Of a stretch of DNA of 64,000 bases, positions 52,910 through 61,242 are shown one piece after another (the stretch's first letter is position 1; the number at the start of each line of letters is the position of its first letter). Origin of the DNA: Luteimonas galliterrae (GTDB lineage: Bacteria; Pseudomonadota; Gammaproteobacteria; Xanthomonadales; Xanthomonadaceae); NCBI RefSeq assembly GCF_023374055.1, contig NZ_JAMBEP010000001.1, positions 1,178,001-1,242,000 on the forward strand, read 5' to 3'. Under the pieces are notes generated by a model. The model was given only the letters and a program-made list of their open reading frames with translations, was not told the DNA's origin and did no database searches. A program made the position numbers and the translations under genes.

Positions 52910-54093
52910 GCGGGAACTCCTTCGGCGATGCTCTGGACGGTATTGGCGGGCAGGCAGACGCGCAGCCGGAAGCCTTGCCCTGGGTGCGATTCCACCTGCA
53001 ACGTGCCTTGGTATTGCTGCAGGCGCTCGCGCATGCCGCGCAAGCCGTTGCCGGGCAGGATGATTTCGACGCCGTCGCCGTCGTCGCGGGCTTCGATCGA
53101 TATCTGGCCTTCTTCGCGGTGCACGCCGATCCACAGTTTGCCGGCATTGGCGTGGCGCACGGTATTGGTGATGATTTCCTGCGTGCAGCGCAGCAGCACG
53201 TGAGCGCGTTCCGGGTCGTCCATGGTCAGCGGCTCGTCGATCTGCATTTCGATGTCCAACGCCGGCACGTTCTCCGCCAGCGGCCGCAACGCCGCGCCGA
53301 CGTCGATCGCGCCGCCTTCGCGCAGCTGGCTGACGGCTTCGCGCACGTCGGTCAACAACAGCCGTGCCAAGGTATGGGCTTGGCGCACGTGTTCCTGCGC
53401 CTTGCCTTCGGACAGGTGGCTGGCCACTTCCAGGTTCAGGCTCAGCGCGGTCAGATGGTGGCCGAGCAGATCGTGCAGCTCGCGCGAGATGCGGGTGCGC
53501 TCGTTGACGCGGGCGCTTTCGGCCAGCAGCGCCCGGGTGGCGCGCAATTCGGAATTGAGCCGGCGCTGGTCGTCGCGGGCCTGCGCCTGCTGGCGGGCGA
53601 CCAGGCTGGTGACGAAGATGAAGCCGCAAAAGCCGGCGTACAACGCCGATTGCAGTATCGCGGAGGCCAGGTCGAACTCCAGGCCCATCACGTAGACGGG
53701 CGCTATCGCGAACTGGCTGAGCAGCAACACCGCGATGCCCAGCGACAACGGCAATAGCCAAGGCAAGACGCAGGCCACCACCATCAGCAGGATGCTGCCC
53801 AGGCCGCTCAGGCTGTAATAGCTGACCGCGATCGCCGAACCGGTCAGCATCAGCAGCAGCAAATAGTCGGCGCGACGGATGCGGCGGCCGTCCATGGCGC
53901 GGGTCAGCCAGACATAGAGCGCGCCGAACACCGCATAGGCCATCCAGCCCTGCCAGTTCATCTGCGGCGCCTGGGAGGCGTCCTGGGCGCCCCCCAAGAA
54001 GAGGGCGGTATAAATCAAGGGCACGCCCACCAGAGCCCAGGTGAAGAGGCCGGCGTAGCGCAGCAAACGGGTATGGCTGAGGCGCCCGAACAT
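52906..54093 (-). CDS. HisKA_3-type sensor histidine kinase
   Basis: 395 aa. About six N-terminal membrane helices (~15-165), then HisKA_3 with ERTRISRELHDLLGHHLTAL (phospho-His in RELHDLLGH), and a short HATPase with TNTVRHANAG and DDGDGVEIILPGNGLRGMRE. This layout matches DesK/LiaS-type kinases that sense membrane conditions. Partner of the NarL-type regulator next to it; signal not known. Confidence 0.9.
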   Translation of the reverse strand: MFGRLSHTRLLRYAGLFTWALVGVPLIYTALFLGGAQDASQAPQMNWQGWMAYAVFGALYVWLTRAMDGRRIRRADYLLLLMLTGSAIAVSYYSLSGLGSILLMVVACVLPWLLPLSLGIAVLLLSQFAIAPVYVMGLEFDLASAILQSALYAGFCGFIFVTSLVARQQAQARDDQRRLNSELRATRALLAESARVNERTRISRELHDLLGHHLTALSLNLEVASHLSEGKAQEHVRQAHTLARLLLTDVREAVSQLREGGAIDVGAALRPLAENVPALDIEMQIDEPLTMDDPERAHVLLRCTQEIITNTVRHANAGKLWIGVHREEGQISIEARDDGDGVEIILPGNGLRGMRERLQQYQGTLQVESHPGQGFRLRVCLPANTVQSIAEGVPA

Positions 54094-54266
54094 GGCGCCA
54101 TCTTAGGCCCAATACGGCGCCGGCCGTACGCACCGAAAGTCATGTTCCAGCCGGCTTCGGCATGCCCAGGGCGGCCCGCCCATGCGATAATCCGCCCCAA
54201 GGTCGCGCCGACGGCCGCCGAATTGCAGTACGAAGCAGCACGAACAAGAACAAAACGGAGTCAGTA

Positions 54267-54863
54267 ATGTCGATTGTTGTCCGCGACGTGCGCGAGCACG
54301 AGCTGGATTCCGTCCTTGCCCTCAACAACGCCGCCGGCCCCGCCATCCTGCCGCTCGATGCGGCCAAGCTGCGGCAGTTCTACGACTCCGCCGAATATTT
54401 CCGCGTCGCCGAGCGCGACGGCAACCTGTCGGGCTTCCTGGTCGGCTTCGGTTCCGAGGCGCAGCACGACAGCAGCAATTTCGCGTGGTTCCGCGAGCGC
54501 TTCCCGAGCTTCTTCTACATCGACCGCATCGTGGTGGCCAGCCGGCGCCGCGGCGGCGGCGTCGGCCGCGCGCTGTACGCCGATGTGCAGAGCTATGCCG
54601 AACTGCGTTGCCCGCAACTGGCCTGCGAAGTGTTCCTCGACCACGGCGCGGATCCCGCCCTGCTCTTCCACGGCAGCTTCGGCTTCCGCGAGGTCGGCCA
54701 GAACGTGATGCCCGACGTCGGCGTCCGCGCCAGCATGCTGATGAAGGAACTGTGCAGCTACGCCTGGGTGCGCGACACCTACGGCGACGCGCTGCCGGAA
54801 GTGCCCTGGACCGGCCAGTCGCGCCGCGTCGCGCGCGCCGAACAGCGGCCGACGGGCACCTGA
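54267..54863 (+). CDS. GNAT-family acetyltransferase upstream of minC
   Basis: 198 aa. IVVRDVREHELDSVLALNNA, LSGFLVGFGSEAQHDSS, FFYIDRIVVASRRRGGGVGR with the acetyl-CoA loop, and LLFHGSFGFREVGQ make a full GNAT fold. GGAG lies before the ATG. It ends one base before minC, so it is the first gene of a minCDE operon. A link to cell division, for example protein acetylation, would be conjecture. The substrate is unknown. Confidence 0.8.
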   Translation: MSIVVRDVREHELDSVLALNNAAGPAILPLDAAKLRQFYDSAEYFRVAERDGNLSGFLVGFGSEAQHDSSNFAWFRERFPSFFYIDRIVVASRRRGGGVGRALYADVQSYAELRCPQLACEVFLDHGADPALLFHGSFGFREVGQNVMPDVGVRASMLMKELCSYAWVRDTYGDALPEVPWTGQSRRVARAEQRPTGT

Positions 54864-54864
54864 C

Positions 54865-55653
54865 ATGGCGGCCGCGCAGATCGACTACGCCCAGGCCGGC
54901 GAACTCAAGATTGGCCAGGTCGGCATCGCCAACCTGCGCGTGCGCACGCTCGACGTGGCGCAACTGGCGCAGGAAATGCGCGAACGCGTGCAGCGCGCGC
55001 CGAAGCTGTTCGAACGCGCGGCGGTGATCGTCGACTTCGGCGGCCTGGCGCAAACGCCGGACGCCGCCATAGCTCGCGCGCTGCTGGATGCGCTGCGCGG
55101 CGCAGGCGTGATACCGGTGGCGCTGGCTTACGGCAGCAGCGACAACGAAAAACTCGCGGTCGAACTCGGCCTGCCGCTGTTGTCCAAGTTCCGCGCGCAG
55201 TACGAAACGCCAGGCGGAGCGCCGACGGAGCCGCCGACAGCGCCCGCCGCGCGCCGCGACCATGCCGCCGCAGACGCCCCGCCCGCAAAAGCGGCTGCCG
55301 CAGCGCCCGCGCCGCACGGCGGCCAGCCCGGCATGATCCAGACAGCGCCGGTGCGGTCGGGCCAGCAGATCTACGCCGACAACCGCGACCTGACCGTGCT
55401 CACCTCGGTCGGCGCCGGCGCCGAAGTGCTGGCCGACGGCTCGGTGCACATCTACGGCGCCCTGCGCGGCCGCGCCCTCGCCGGCGCGCAAGGCAACGAG
55501 AAGGCGCGCATCTTCTGCCGCGAATTCCACGCCGAACTGGTCGCGGTCGCCGGCCACTACAAAGTGCTCGAAGAAATCCCGAAGGAGTTGCGCGGCAAGG
55601 CCGTGCAGATCTGGCTCGAAAACGAGCAACTCAACATCGCCGCGCTTGATTAG
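54865..55653 (+). CDS. minC: Septum site-determining protein MinC
   Basis: 262 aa. The N-terminal domain (LKIGQVGIANLRVRTLDVAQ, VIVDFGGLAQTPD) blocks FtsZ assembly. An Ala/Pro-rich linker (~115-155) joins a C-terminal right-handed beta-helix (VLTSVGAGAEVLADGSVHIY, RGRALAGAQGNEKARIFCR, AVQIWLENEQLNIAAL) that binds MinD. It prevents polar division. First member of the min triad, 1 bp after a GNAT gene. Confidence 0.95.
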   Translation: MAAAQIDYAQAGELKIGQVGIANLRVRTLDVAQLAQEMRERVQRAPKLFERAAVIVDFGGLAQTPDAAIARALLDALRGAGVIPVALAYGSSDNEKLAVELGLPLLSKFRAQYETPGGAPTEPPTAPAARRDHAAADAPPAKAAAAAPAPHGGQPGMIQTAPVRSGQQIYADNRDLTVLTSVGAGAEVLADGSVHIYGALRGRALAGAQGNEKARIFCREFHAELVAVAGHYKVLEEIPKELRGKAVQIWLENEQLNIAALD

Positions 55654-55674
55654 GCGCATCAAAGGAGAAGTGTT

Positions 55675-56484
55675 TTGGCCGAAATCATCGTAGTCACCTC
55701 AGGCAAGGGCGGCGTAGGCAAGACCACCACCAGCGCGAGCCTGGCTTGCGGCCTGGCGCGCCACGGCAAGAAAGTGGCCGTGATCGACTTCGACGTGGGC
55801 CTGCGCAACCTGGACCTGATCATGGGCTGCGAGCGGCGCGTGGTGTACGACTTCGTCAACGTGATCCAGGGCGAGGCCTCGCTCAAGCAGGCGCTGATCA
55901 AGGACAAGCGCTTCGACACCCTGCACGTGCTGGCCGCCTCCCAGACCCGGGATAAAGACGCGCTGACCAAGGAAGGCGTGCAGAAGGTGCTCGACGACCT
56001 GGCCGAAGACGGCTTCGACTACATCGTCTGCGACTCGCCGGCCGGCATCGAGAAGGGCGCGTTCCTGGCGATGTATTTCGCCGACCAAGCGGTGGTCGTG
56101 GTCAATCCGGAAGTGTCCTCGGTGCGCGACTCGGACCGCATCCTCGGCCTGCTGGCGAGCAAGACGCGCCGCGCCGAGAACGGCGAGCGCGTCAAGGAAC
56201 ACCTGCTGCTGACCCGCTACAGCCCGCAACGCGTCGAAGGCGGCGAAATGCTGTCGATCGGCGACGTGGAGGAAGTGCTGGGCTTGAAGACCATCGGCGT
56301 GATTCCCGAATCGCCGGACGTGCTCAACGCATCGAACAAGGGCGAACCCGTGATCCTGGACATGGAATCCCCGGCCGGCCAGGCCTACGACGACGCCGTC
56401 GCGCGTCTTATGGGCGAATCCAGGCCCATGCGCTTCACCCAGTTCGAGAAAAAGGGCTTCTTCAGCAAGCTCTTCGGGGGTTGA
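55675..56484 (+). CDS. minD: Septum site-determining ATPase MinD
   Basis: 269 aa. Deviant Walker [19 protein letters not shown], then [30 protein letters not shown] and [11 protein letters not shown]. The C-terminal amphipathic helix ([13 protein letters not shown]) anchors it to the membrane. The start is TTG at 55675, with AGGAG eight bases before it; no ATG or GTG start in frame fits the conserved N-terminus, so a rare start codon is used. It carries MinC to the poles and oscillates with MinE. Confidence 0.96.
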   Translation: MAEIIVVTSGKGGVGKTTTSASLACGLARHGKKVAVIDFDVGLRNLDLIMGCERRVVYDFVNVIQGEASLKQALIKDKRFDTLHVLAASQTRDKDALTKEGVQKVLDDLAEDGFDYIVCDSPAGIEKGAFLAMYFADQAVVVVNPEVSSVRDSDRILGLLASKTRRAENGERVKEHLLLTRYSPQRVEGGEMLSIGDVEEVLGLKTIGVIPESPDVLNASNKGEPVILDMESPAGQAYDDAVARLMGESRPMRFTQFEKKGFFSKLFGG

Positions 56485-56488
56485 GGGC

Positions 56489-56752
56489 ATGGGACTCTTC
56501 GATTTCCTCAAGGCCAAGAAGAACACCGCCTCCATCGCCAAGGACCGCCTTCGCATCATCATCGCGCAGGAACGCACCTCGCACGGCGGACCGGATTACC
56601 TGCCGTTGCTGCGCCGCGAGCTGCTGGAAGTGATCCGCAAATACGTCAATGTCGACGTGGAAGCGGTGAAGGTCGACCTGGTCAAGGAAGGCGAGCACGA
56701 CGTGCTCGACATCTCGGTGGCCCTGCCCGACGGCCGCGCCAGCGCGGCCTGA
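56489..56752 (+). CDS. minE: Cell division topological specificity factor MinE
   Basis: 87 aa. The N-terminal membrane-targeting and anti-MinCD region ([40 protein letters not shown]) is followed by the dimerising topological specificity domain ([39 protein letters not shown]). It activates MinD ATPase. Four bases after minD. Confidence 0.96.
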   Translation: MGLFDFLKAKKNTASIAKDRLRIIIAQERTSHGGPDYLPLLRRELLEVIRKYVNVDVEAVKVDLVKEGEHDVLDISVALPDGRASAA

Positions 56753-56763
56753 GCCGCTATTGA

Positions 56764-56847
56764 TTTGTAGGAGCGGCTTCAGCCGCGAGCTTTTCGGTCA
56801 GCGCCATGGAACATCAAAAGCTCGCGGCTGAAGCCGCTCCTACAAAA
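56764..56847. repeat. Type 1 palindromic repeat after minE
   Basis: Inverted repeat with TTTGTAGGAGCGGCTTCAGC arms. Its loop holds an ATG (56806) in frame with the next gene. Confidence 0.9.
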
Positions 56848-56859
56848 GAACAAGACGGC

Positions 56860-57345
56860 GTGTTGCTGTTGCGCGACATCGCATTCGCCGACGCCGCCGC
56901 CCTGCTCGTCCGCTACGGCATCAAGCTCGCGCGCGTCGACGACGGCGCACCGATCCCCGGCAGTTTCTGGGGCGAACCCGAAGCGGGCTTGATCGGCGAC
57001 ACCGTCTACGCCCGCAACGACACGCCGGTGCATTCGCTGCTGCACGAGGCCGCGCACCTGATCGTGCTGCCGCCCGAACGCCGTGCGCAGGTGCATACCG
57101 ATGCCACCGATTCTGTGGAGGAAGAAGACGCCGTCTGCGTATTGCAGTCGCTGCTCGCCGACGTCCTGCCTGGCGTCGGCAGCCCGCGCGTACTGGCCGA
57201 CATGGACGCGTGGGGCTACACCTTCCGCCTCGGCAGCGCGCGCGCCTATGTGCAGCGGGATGCCGAGGCCGCCTGGTCCTGGCTCATCGCACGCGGCTTG
57301 GCGACCGAGGACCGTCGCCTGGCGCCGCCGCCAGCGGCTCCGTAG
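56860..57345 (+). CDS. HExxH-containing protein of unknown function
   Basis: About 161 aa from a GTG at 56860. VHSLLHEAAHLIVLPPERRA contains the HExxH zinc-hydrolase signature, and EEEDAVCVLQSLL supplies acidic residues that could be the third ligand. The frame also runs upstream to an ATG at 56806, but those 18 codons are translated repeat sequence, so the GTG is preferred; neither has a good ribosome site. The stop TAG at 57343 lies in a type 2 palindrome. No family name recalled. Confidence 0.65.
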   Translation: MLLLRDIAFADAAALLVRYGIKLARVDDGAPIPGSFWGEPEAGLIGDTVYARNDTPVHSLLHEAAHLIVLPPERRAQVHTDATDSVEEEDAVCVLQSLLADVLPGVGSPRVLADMDAWGYTFRLGSARAYVQRDAEAAWSWLIARGLATEDRRLAPPPAAP

Positions 57346-57367
57346 AGCGGAGCTTGCTCCGCTGCTT
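57343..57367. repeat. Type 2 short palindrome at the HExxH gene stop
   Basis: TAGAGCGGAGCTTGCTCCGC directly contains the stop TAG of the upstream gene. Confidence 0.85.
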
Positions 57368-57369
57368 TT

Positions 57370-57439
57370 CGTAGGTGCGAATTCATTCGCACGCTCTATG
57401 CCGAAAGCGCAGAAGCGTGCGAATGAATTCGCACCTACA
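57370..57439. repeat. Type 3 palindromic repeat
   Basis: CGTAGGTGCGAATTCATTCG arms as at 27107-27183, with a ~20-bp centre. It lies between convergent genes. Confidence 0.9.
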
Positions 57440-57479
57440 AGAGCGAAACATGAAGCGGCCCGTTGGGCGAGATCCGGGA

Positions 57480-57785
57480 TCAGCCGCGTCGCGGCCGGCC
57501 GAACAGCTCGCGCAACTCGTCCTTGGCGGTCTCCAGTTTCTTGCGCCGCCGCGCCGGCAACCGCTTGCCGGCGCGGTTGGTGTAGAACGTCAGCATCGAC
57601 ATCGCCGAGCGGAAAGGTTCCGATTTGCGCCGCCGGCTGCGCTCGGCCGAACGCTTCAGCGAACGCGCGATCGCGGCGGGATCGTCCAATTCGAACACGC
57701 CCTCGCGCAGGTCCAGCGCGTCGCTGGTCTCGGTAACGCGCTGCGACCAACGCTCGCCGGACCGGCTCGCCTTCCGGGTGGCCAT
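57480..57785 (-). CDS. DUF3175-family protein
   Basis: 101 aa, basic. ERWSQRVTETSDALDLREGV, FELDDPAAIARSLKRSAERS, SAMSMLTFYTNRAGKRLPA and LETAKDELRELFGR reproduce the DUF3175 pattern. Function unknown; the charge and occurrence beside a histone-like gene suggest DNA association. It follows the DUF6496 gene after 4 bp and is probably cotranscribed. Confidence 0.88.
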   Translation of the reverse strand: MATRKASRSGERWSQRVTETSDALDLREGVFELDDPAAIARSLKRSAERSRRRKSEPFRSAMSMLTFYTNRAGKRLPARRRKKLETAKDELRELFGRPRRG

Positions 57786-57789
57786 CGGC

Positions 57790-58281
57790 TCAGCCCTTGC
57801 GCTTGCGGGTCCGTGCCGCCTTCTTCGCCGCGGCCGAACGGGCGCTTGCGCCCTTGGTGCGCGCCGCTTTCTTGGCCGCGGCCGACCGGCTCGACGCCGT
57901 CCGCTTCTTGGCGGCCTTGCGCGCCTGGCGCGACAGTGCGGTCTTGGATGCGGCGCTGCGCCCCTCGCGCTTCAACGCTTTCTTGACCGCGGTCGAACGC
58001 TTCTTGGATACCTTCTTGCGCGGTTTCTTCGCGGCTGCGCTGTCCTGCGCGGCTTTCTTGCGGGTCGCCTTTTTCGCGCCTTTCTTGGCAGGCACTTTCA
58101 CACCGGCCCGGCGCGCCTTGGACAAGCCGATCGCGATCGCCTGCTTGGCCGAACGCGCGCCGTGCTTGCCCTCGCGGACGTGCTCGATTTCTTCGTGGAC
58201 GTATTCGCCCGCCTGCGTGCTGGGCGACTTGCCTTCGCGCTTGGCCTTGGCGGCGCGCTTCTTGGTGGTCTTGCTGGGCAT
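57790..58281 (-). CDS. DUF6496 protein with histone H1-like tail
   Basis: 163 aa, very basic. The N-terminal ~65 residues (KTTKKRAAKAKREGKSPSTQ, then EYVHEEIEHVREGKHGARSA, QAIAIGLSKARRAGVKVP) match DUF6496. The remainder is made of Lys/Ala/Arg repeats (AAAKKAARTKGASARSAAAK) like bacterial histone H1-type proteins, likely DNA-binding. AGGAG lies before the ATG. It forms a two-gene unit with DUF3175. Confidence 0.85.
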   Translation of the reverse strand: MPSKTTKKRAAKAKREGKSPSTQAGEYVHEEIEHVREGKHGARSAKQAIAIGLSKARRAGVKVPAKKGAKKATRKKAAQDSAAAKKPRKKVSKKRSTAVKKALKREGRSAASKTALSRQARKAAKKRTASSRSAAAKKAARTKGASARSAAAKKAARTRKRKG

Positions 58282-58476
58282 CGGGGACTCCTGACTGCGG
58301 ATGGGTCGTGGGCCCGTCCGCGGCGGTCCGCCAGACCGATCGTGCGATCTGCGCCCGCCGCAGGCGAAGACTCGCGCCGAATATCGCCGCACGACCGTCG
58401 CCAGAGAGTGAAAACTTGCGGCACCGCGCCGCGCGCACTAGCCTGCCCGCTTCATGCCATCCGGGAAAACGCCGCC

Positions 58477-60480
58477 GTGATCCATCGCCACGCCCTGCTC
58501 GCCCTGGCCGTCGTCGCCTGCCTGTTGCCGCTCGCCGCGTGCAAGAAGACGCCCACGCCCGCAGCCGATACGCGCACGCCTGCGCAGGCCACGCCGGAAG
58601 GCGAAACGGCGGACCAGTTCATTGCCCGGGTCAACGATGAATTCCGTAAGATGTACCCGGAGCTCAGCGCGGCGCAGTGGCTGTCCAACACCTATATCAA
58701 CGACGACAGCCAATTGTTGGCCTCGAAGGCCAACGAGCGCTGGCTGAGCCAGCTCAACAGCTGGATCGAACAGGCCAAGAAATTCGAAGGCCAGAAGATG
58801 TCGCCCGATACCGCGCGTACGATCCGGCTGCTCAAGCTGTCCACGTCGCTGCCGCCGCCGCGAGACCCGGCCAAGCTCGAAGAGCTCACCCAGATCGCCA
58901 CCAAGCTCGAAGGCATGTACGGCGCGGGCACCTACTGCAAGCAAGAGGACGGCGAAAAACGTTGCCGCCAGATCGGCGAACTCGAGGACGTGCTGCGCAA
59001 GAACCGCGACTACGACGCGCAACTCGACGCCTGGCAGGGCTGGCACACGATTTCGGTGCCGATGCGCAAGGAGTACACCCGCTTCGCCGAGTTGGCCAAC
59101 CAGGGCGCGCGCGACCTGGGCTTCGCCGACGCCGGCGAAATGTGGCGCTCCGGCTACGACATGCCGCCCGCCGAGATCGCCGCCGAAACCGACCGGCTGT
59201 GGAACCAGGTCAAGCCGTTGTACGAACAATTGCATTGCTATGCGCGCACCAAGCTCAACGCCAAATACGGCGCCGGCAAGGGCGAAGTCGCCGGCGGCCT
59301 GCTGCCCGCGCACCTGATGGGCAACCTTTGGCAACAGGACTGGGGCAACCTGTGGGACATCCTGGCGCCGTACAGCGAGGCGCAAGCCGGCAACCTCGAC
59401 ATCAGCGGCGCACTGGAAACGATGTACCAGGAAGACTATCGGGAACGGCAGCGCCAGTTCGCCGGCGAACCCGAGCCCGAGCAGCAGGTCGAGCTCGAGT
59501 ACGCCGCGCAGCTGGACGTGGCCAAGCAGATGACCGAACGCGCGCAGGATTTCTACGCCTCGCTCGGCATGCCGAAACTACCGGAAAGCTACTGGCAGAA
59601 AACCCAGTTCATCAAGCCGCGCGACCGCGACGTGGTCTGCCACGCCAGCGCCTGGGACATGAACATGGCCGGCGACGTGCGCACCAAGATGTGCACCAAG
59701 CCGAACGAAGAGGACTTCACCACCATCTACCACGAGTTGGGCCACGTCTATTACTACATGGCCTACAACAAGCTGCCGCCGATGTTCCAGGGCGGCGCCA
59801 ACGATGGCTTCCACGAAGCGATCGGCGACACCATCGTGCTGGCGATGACGCCGAAGTACCTCCATTCCATCGGCCTGGTCGGCGCCCAGCAGCAGAGCGA
59901 CGAAGCGCTGATCAATTCGCAGATGCGGATGGCGCTGGCCAAGGTCGCGTTCCTGCCGTTCGGCCTGATGATCGACCGCTGGCGCTGGGGCGTGTTCGAC
60001 GGATCGATCAAGCCCGATCGATACAACAAGGCGTGGTGGGACCTGAAGGCGAAATACCAGGGCGTGGCGCCGGCTACGCCGCGCGGCGAGGAGTTCTTCG
60101 ACCCGGGCGCCAAGTACCACGTGCCGGGCAACACGCCCTACACGCGTTATTTCCTGTCGCACGTGCTGCAGTTCCAGTTCTACAAGGCGCTGTGCGACGC
60201 CGCCGGCCACAAGGGCCCGCTCAACGAATGCAGCTTCTACGGCAACAAGGCCGCCGGCGCGAAGTTCTGGGCGATGCTCGGCAAGGGCGCGAGCCAGCCG
60301 TGGCAGAACACCCTGCAGGAGCTGACCGGCGGCCAGAAGATGGATGCCGCGCCGATGCTGGAATACTTCGCGCCGCTGCAGACCTGGCTGAAGCAGCAGA
60401 ACGAGGGCCAGCAGTGCGGTTGGCGGACACCGGCGCCCGGCCCGGCTGCATCGGAGACGAAACCCGCCGCGGAATCGTAG
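58477..60480 (+). CDS. M2-family peptidyl-dipeptidase lipoprotein (bacterial ACE-like)
   Basis: 667 aa. Lipobox CLLPLAAC predicts anchoring outside the cytoplasm. The M2 zinc motif HELGH (His419, His423) and the third ligand Glu447 in HEAIGD are correctly spaced, and PYTRYFLSHVLQFQFYKALC matches the ACE family. It removes C-terminal dipeptides from peptides. GTG start at 58477 precedes the signal peptide. Length matches bacterial ACE homologues. The stop TAG lies at the first base pair of a palindrome. Confidence 0.92.
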   Translation: MIHRHALLALAVVACLLPLAACKKTPTPAADTRTPAQATPEGETADQFIARVNDEFRKMYPELSAAQWLSNTYINDDSQLLASKANERWLSQLNSWIEQAKKFEGQKMSPDTARTIRLLKLSTSLPPPRDPAKLEELTQIATKLEGMYGAGTYCKQEDGEKRCRQIGELEDVLRKNRDYDAQLDAWQGWHTISVPMRKEYTRFAELANQGARDLGFADAGEMWRSGYDMPPAEIAAETDRLWNQVKPLYEQLHCYARTKLNAKYGAGKGEVAGGLLPAHLMGNLWQQDWGNLWDILAPYSEAQAGNLDISGALETMYQEDYRERQRQFAGEPEPEQQVELEYAAQLDVAKQMTERAQDFYASLGMPKLPESYWQKTQFIKPRDRDVVCHASAWDMNMAGDVRTKMCTKPNEEDFTTIYHELGHVYYYMAYNKLPPMFQGGANDGFHEAIGDTIVLAMTPKYLHSIGLVGAQQQSDEALINSQMRMALAKVAFLPFGLMIDRWRWGVFDGSIKPDRYNKAWWDLKAKYQGVAPATPRGEEFFDPGAKYHVPGNTPYTRYFLSHVLQFQFYKALCDAAGHKGPLNECSFYGNKAAGAKFWAMLGKGASQPWQNTLQELTGGQKMDAAPMLEYFAPLQTWLKQQNEGQQCGWRTPAPGPAASETKPAAES

Positions 60481-60556
60481 GTCGGGCCTACGTGCCCGAC
60501 GTGCGGCCGATTCGAATGCCGCGCCGGGCGTCGGGGACGTTGCTCCGACCTACACG
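60476..60556. repeat. Palindrome (CGTAGGTCGG) at the M2 peptidase stop
   Basis: CGTAGGTCGG at 60477 and CCGACCTACACG near 60556 form the outer arms. It includes the stop codon of the peptidase gene, and an inner GTGCCCGACGTG pairing. This is a further class sharing the GTAGG end. Confidence 0.75.
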
Positions 60557-60651
60557 ACAATGACTTCCGGCACGGTTGCCCGGTTTTCCGTGCGGCCTAG
60601 ACTCGGCCGGATCTACCGGCGTTTTCCGACCACCGACCAGAGACAAAACGC

Positions 60652-60969
60652 ATGAACAGGGGAGCTTTGCGCAAAGGGTTCAACCAACTCGCGGCCATCG
60701 CGGTTTTCGGACTGGCGTTTTCCGCCGCCGCCATGGCGCAATCCAGTTCCGGCAACCTCATCGGCGAAGGCAAAGCCGGGGACACCGTGATCATCAGCGG
60801 CCCCGACAACGGCTTCCACCGCGAGATGGAACTCAAGGAAGACGGCAAGTACCAGATGCGCCGCATTCCCCTGGGCGACTACACCGTGGTGATCAAGCAT
60901 GCCGACGGCAGCTTCAGCGCGCCCAAGACGGTCTCCGTCAGGGTCGGCAGCACGGCGCGGGTGCAGTAG
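60652..60969 (+). CDS. Secreted protein with a carboxypeptidase-regulatory-like domain
   Basis: 105 aa. A signal peptide (LRKGFNQLAAIAVFGLAFSA, cleavage near AMAQ) then a single beta-sandwich: DTVIISGPDNGFHREMELKE, YQMRRIPLGDYTVVIKHADG, VRVGSTARVQ. It resembles the N-terminal CarboxypepD_reg domain of TonB-dependent receptors but stands alone, with the body of the receptor missing. This could be an adaptor, or the remains of a larger gene. The gap downstream is filled by repeats. Confidence 0.72.
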   Translation: MNRGALRKGFNQLAAIAVFGLAFSAAAMAQSSSGNLIGEGKAGDTVIISGPDNGFHREMELKEDGKYQMRRIPLGDYTVVIKHADGSFSAPKTVSVRVGSTARVQ

Positions 60970-61044
60970 CCATCGTATTCGGCGAACGCTGGGACCCCCT
61001 TCGCCCTTGCCTTTGCTTGCCCCCTCTTGAGGCTTGCCCTGCTT

Positions 61045-61068
61045 TGTAGAGCGGGCTTGCTCCACTGC
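61045..61068. repeat. Type 2 palindrome, diverged copy
   Basis: TGTAGAGCGGGCTTGCTCCA, one of several in the 60970-61758 gap. Confidence 0.65.
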
Positions 61069-61126
61069 TTTTGCCTGCCCTCCTCATCGAAAAGAGGGCC
61101 GGGAGAGATTTGCTCTGGCTCTGCTT

Positions 61127-61150
61127 TGTAGAGCGGAGCTTGCTCCGCTG
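61127..61150. repeat. Type 2 short palindrome
   Basis: TGTAGAGCGGAGCTTGCTCC, 60 bp after the previous copy. Confidence 0.8.
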
Positions 61151-61153
61151 CAT

Positions 61154-61242
61154 TTCGCTCTTAGCCGTTCGCTCTTTGGCCGTTCGCTCTTTGGCCGTTC
61201 GCTCTTTGGCCGTTCGCTGTTAGGCCGTTCGCTCTTAGGCCG
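61154..61242. repeat. Tandem 15-bp repeats (TTCGCTCTTTGGCCG)
   Basis: Six units related to those at 14388-14475, mostly TTCGCTCTTTGGCCG, with the last two TTCGCTGTTAGGCCG and TTCGCTCTTAGGCCG. It precedes copy C of the composite repeat as in copy A. Confidence 0.9.
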
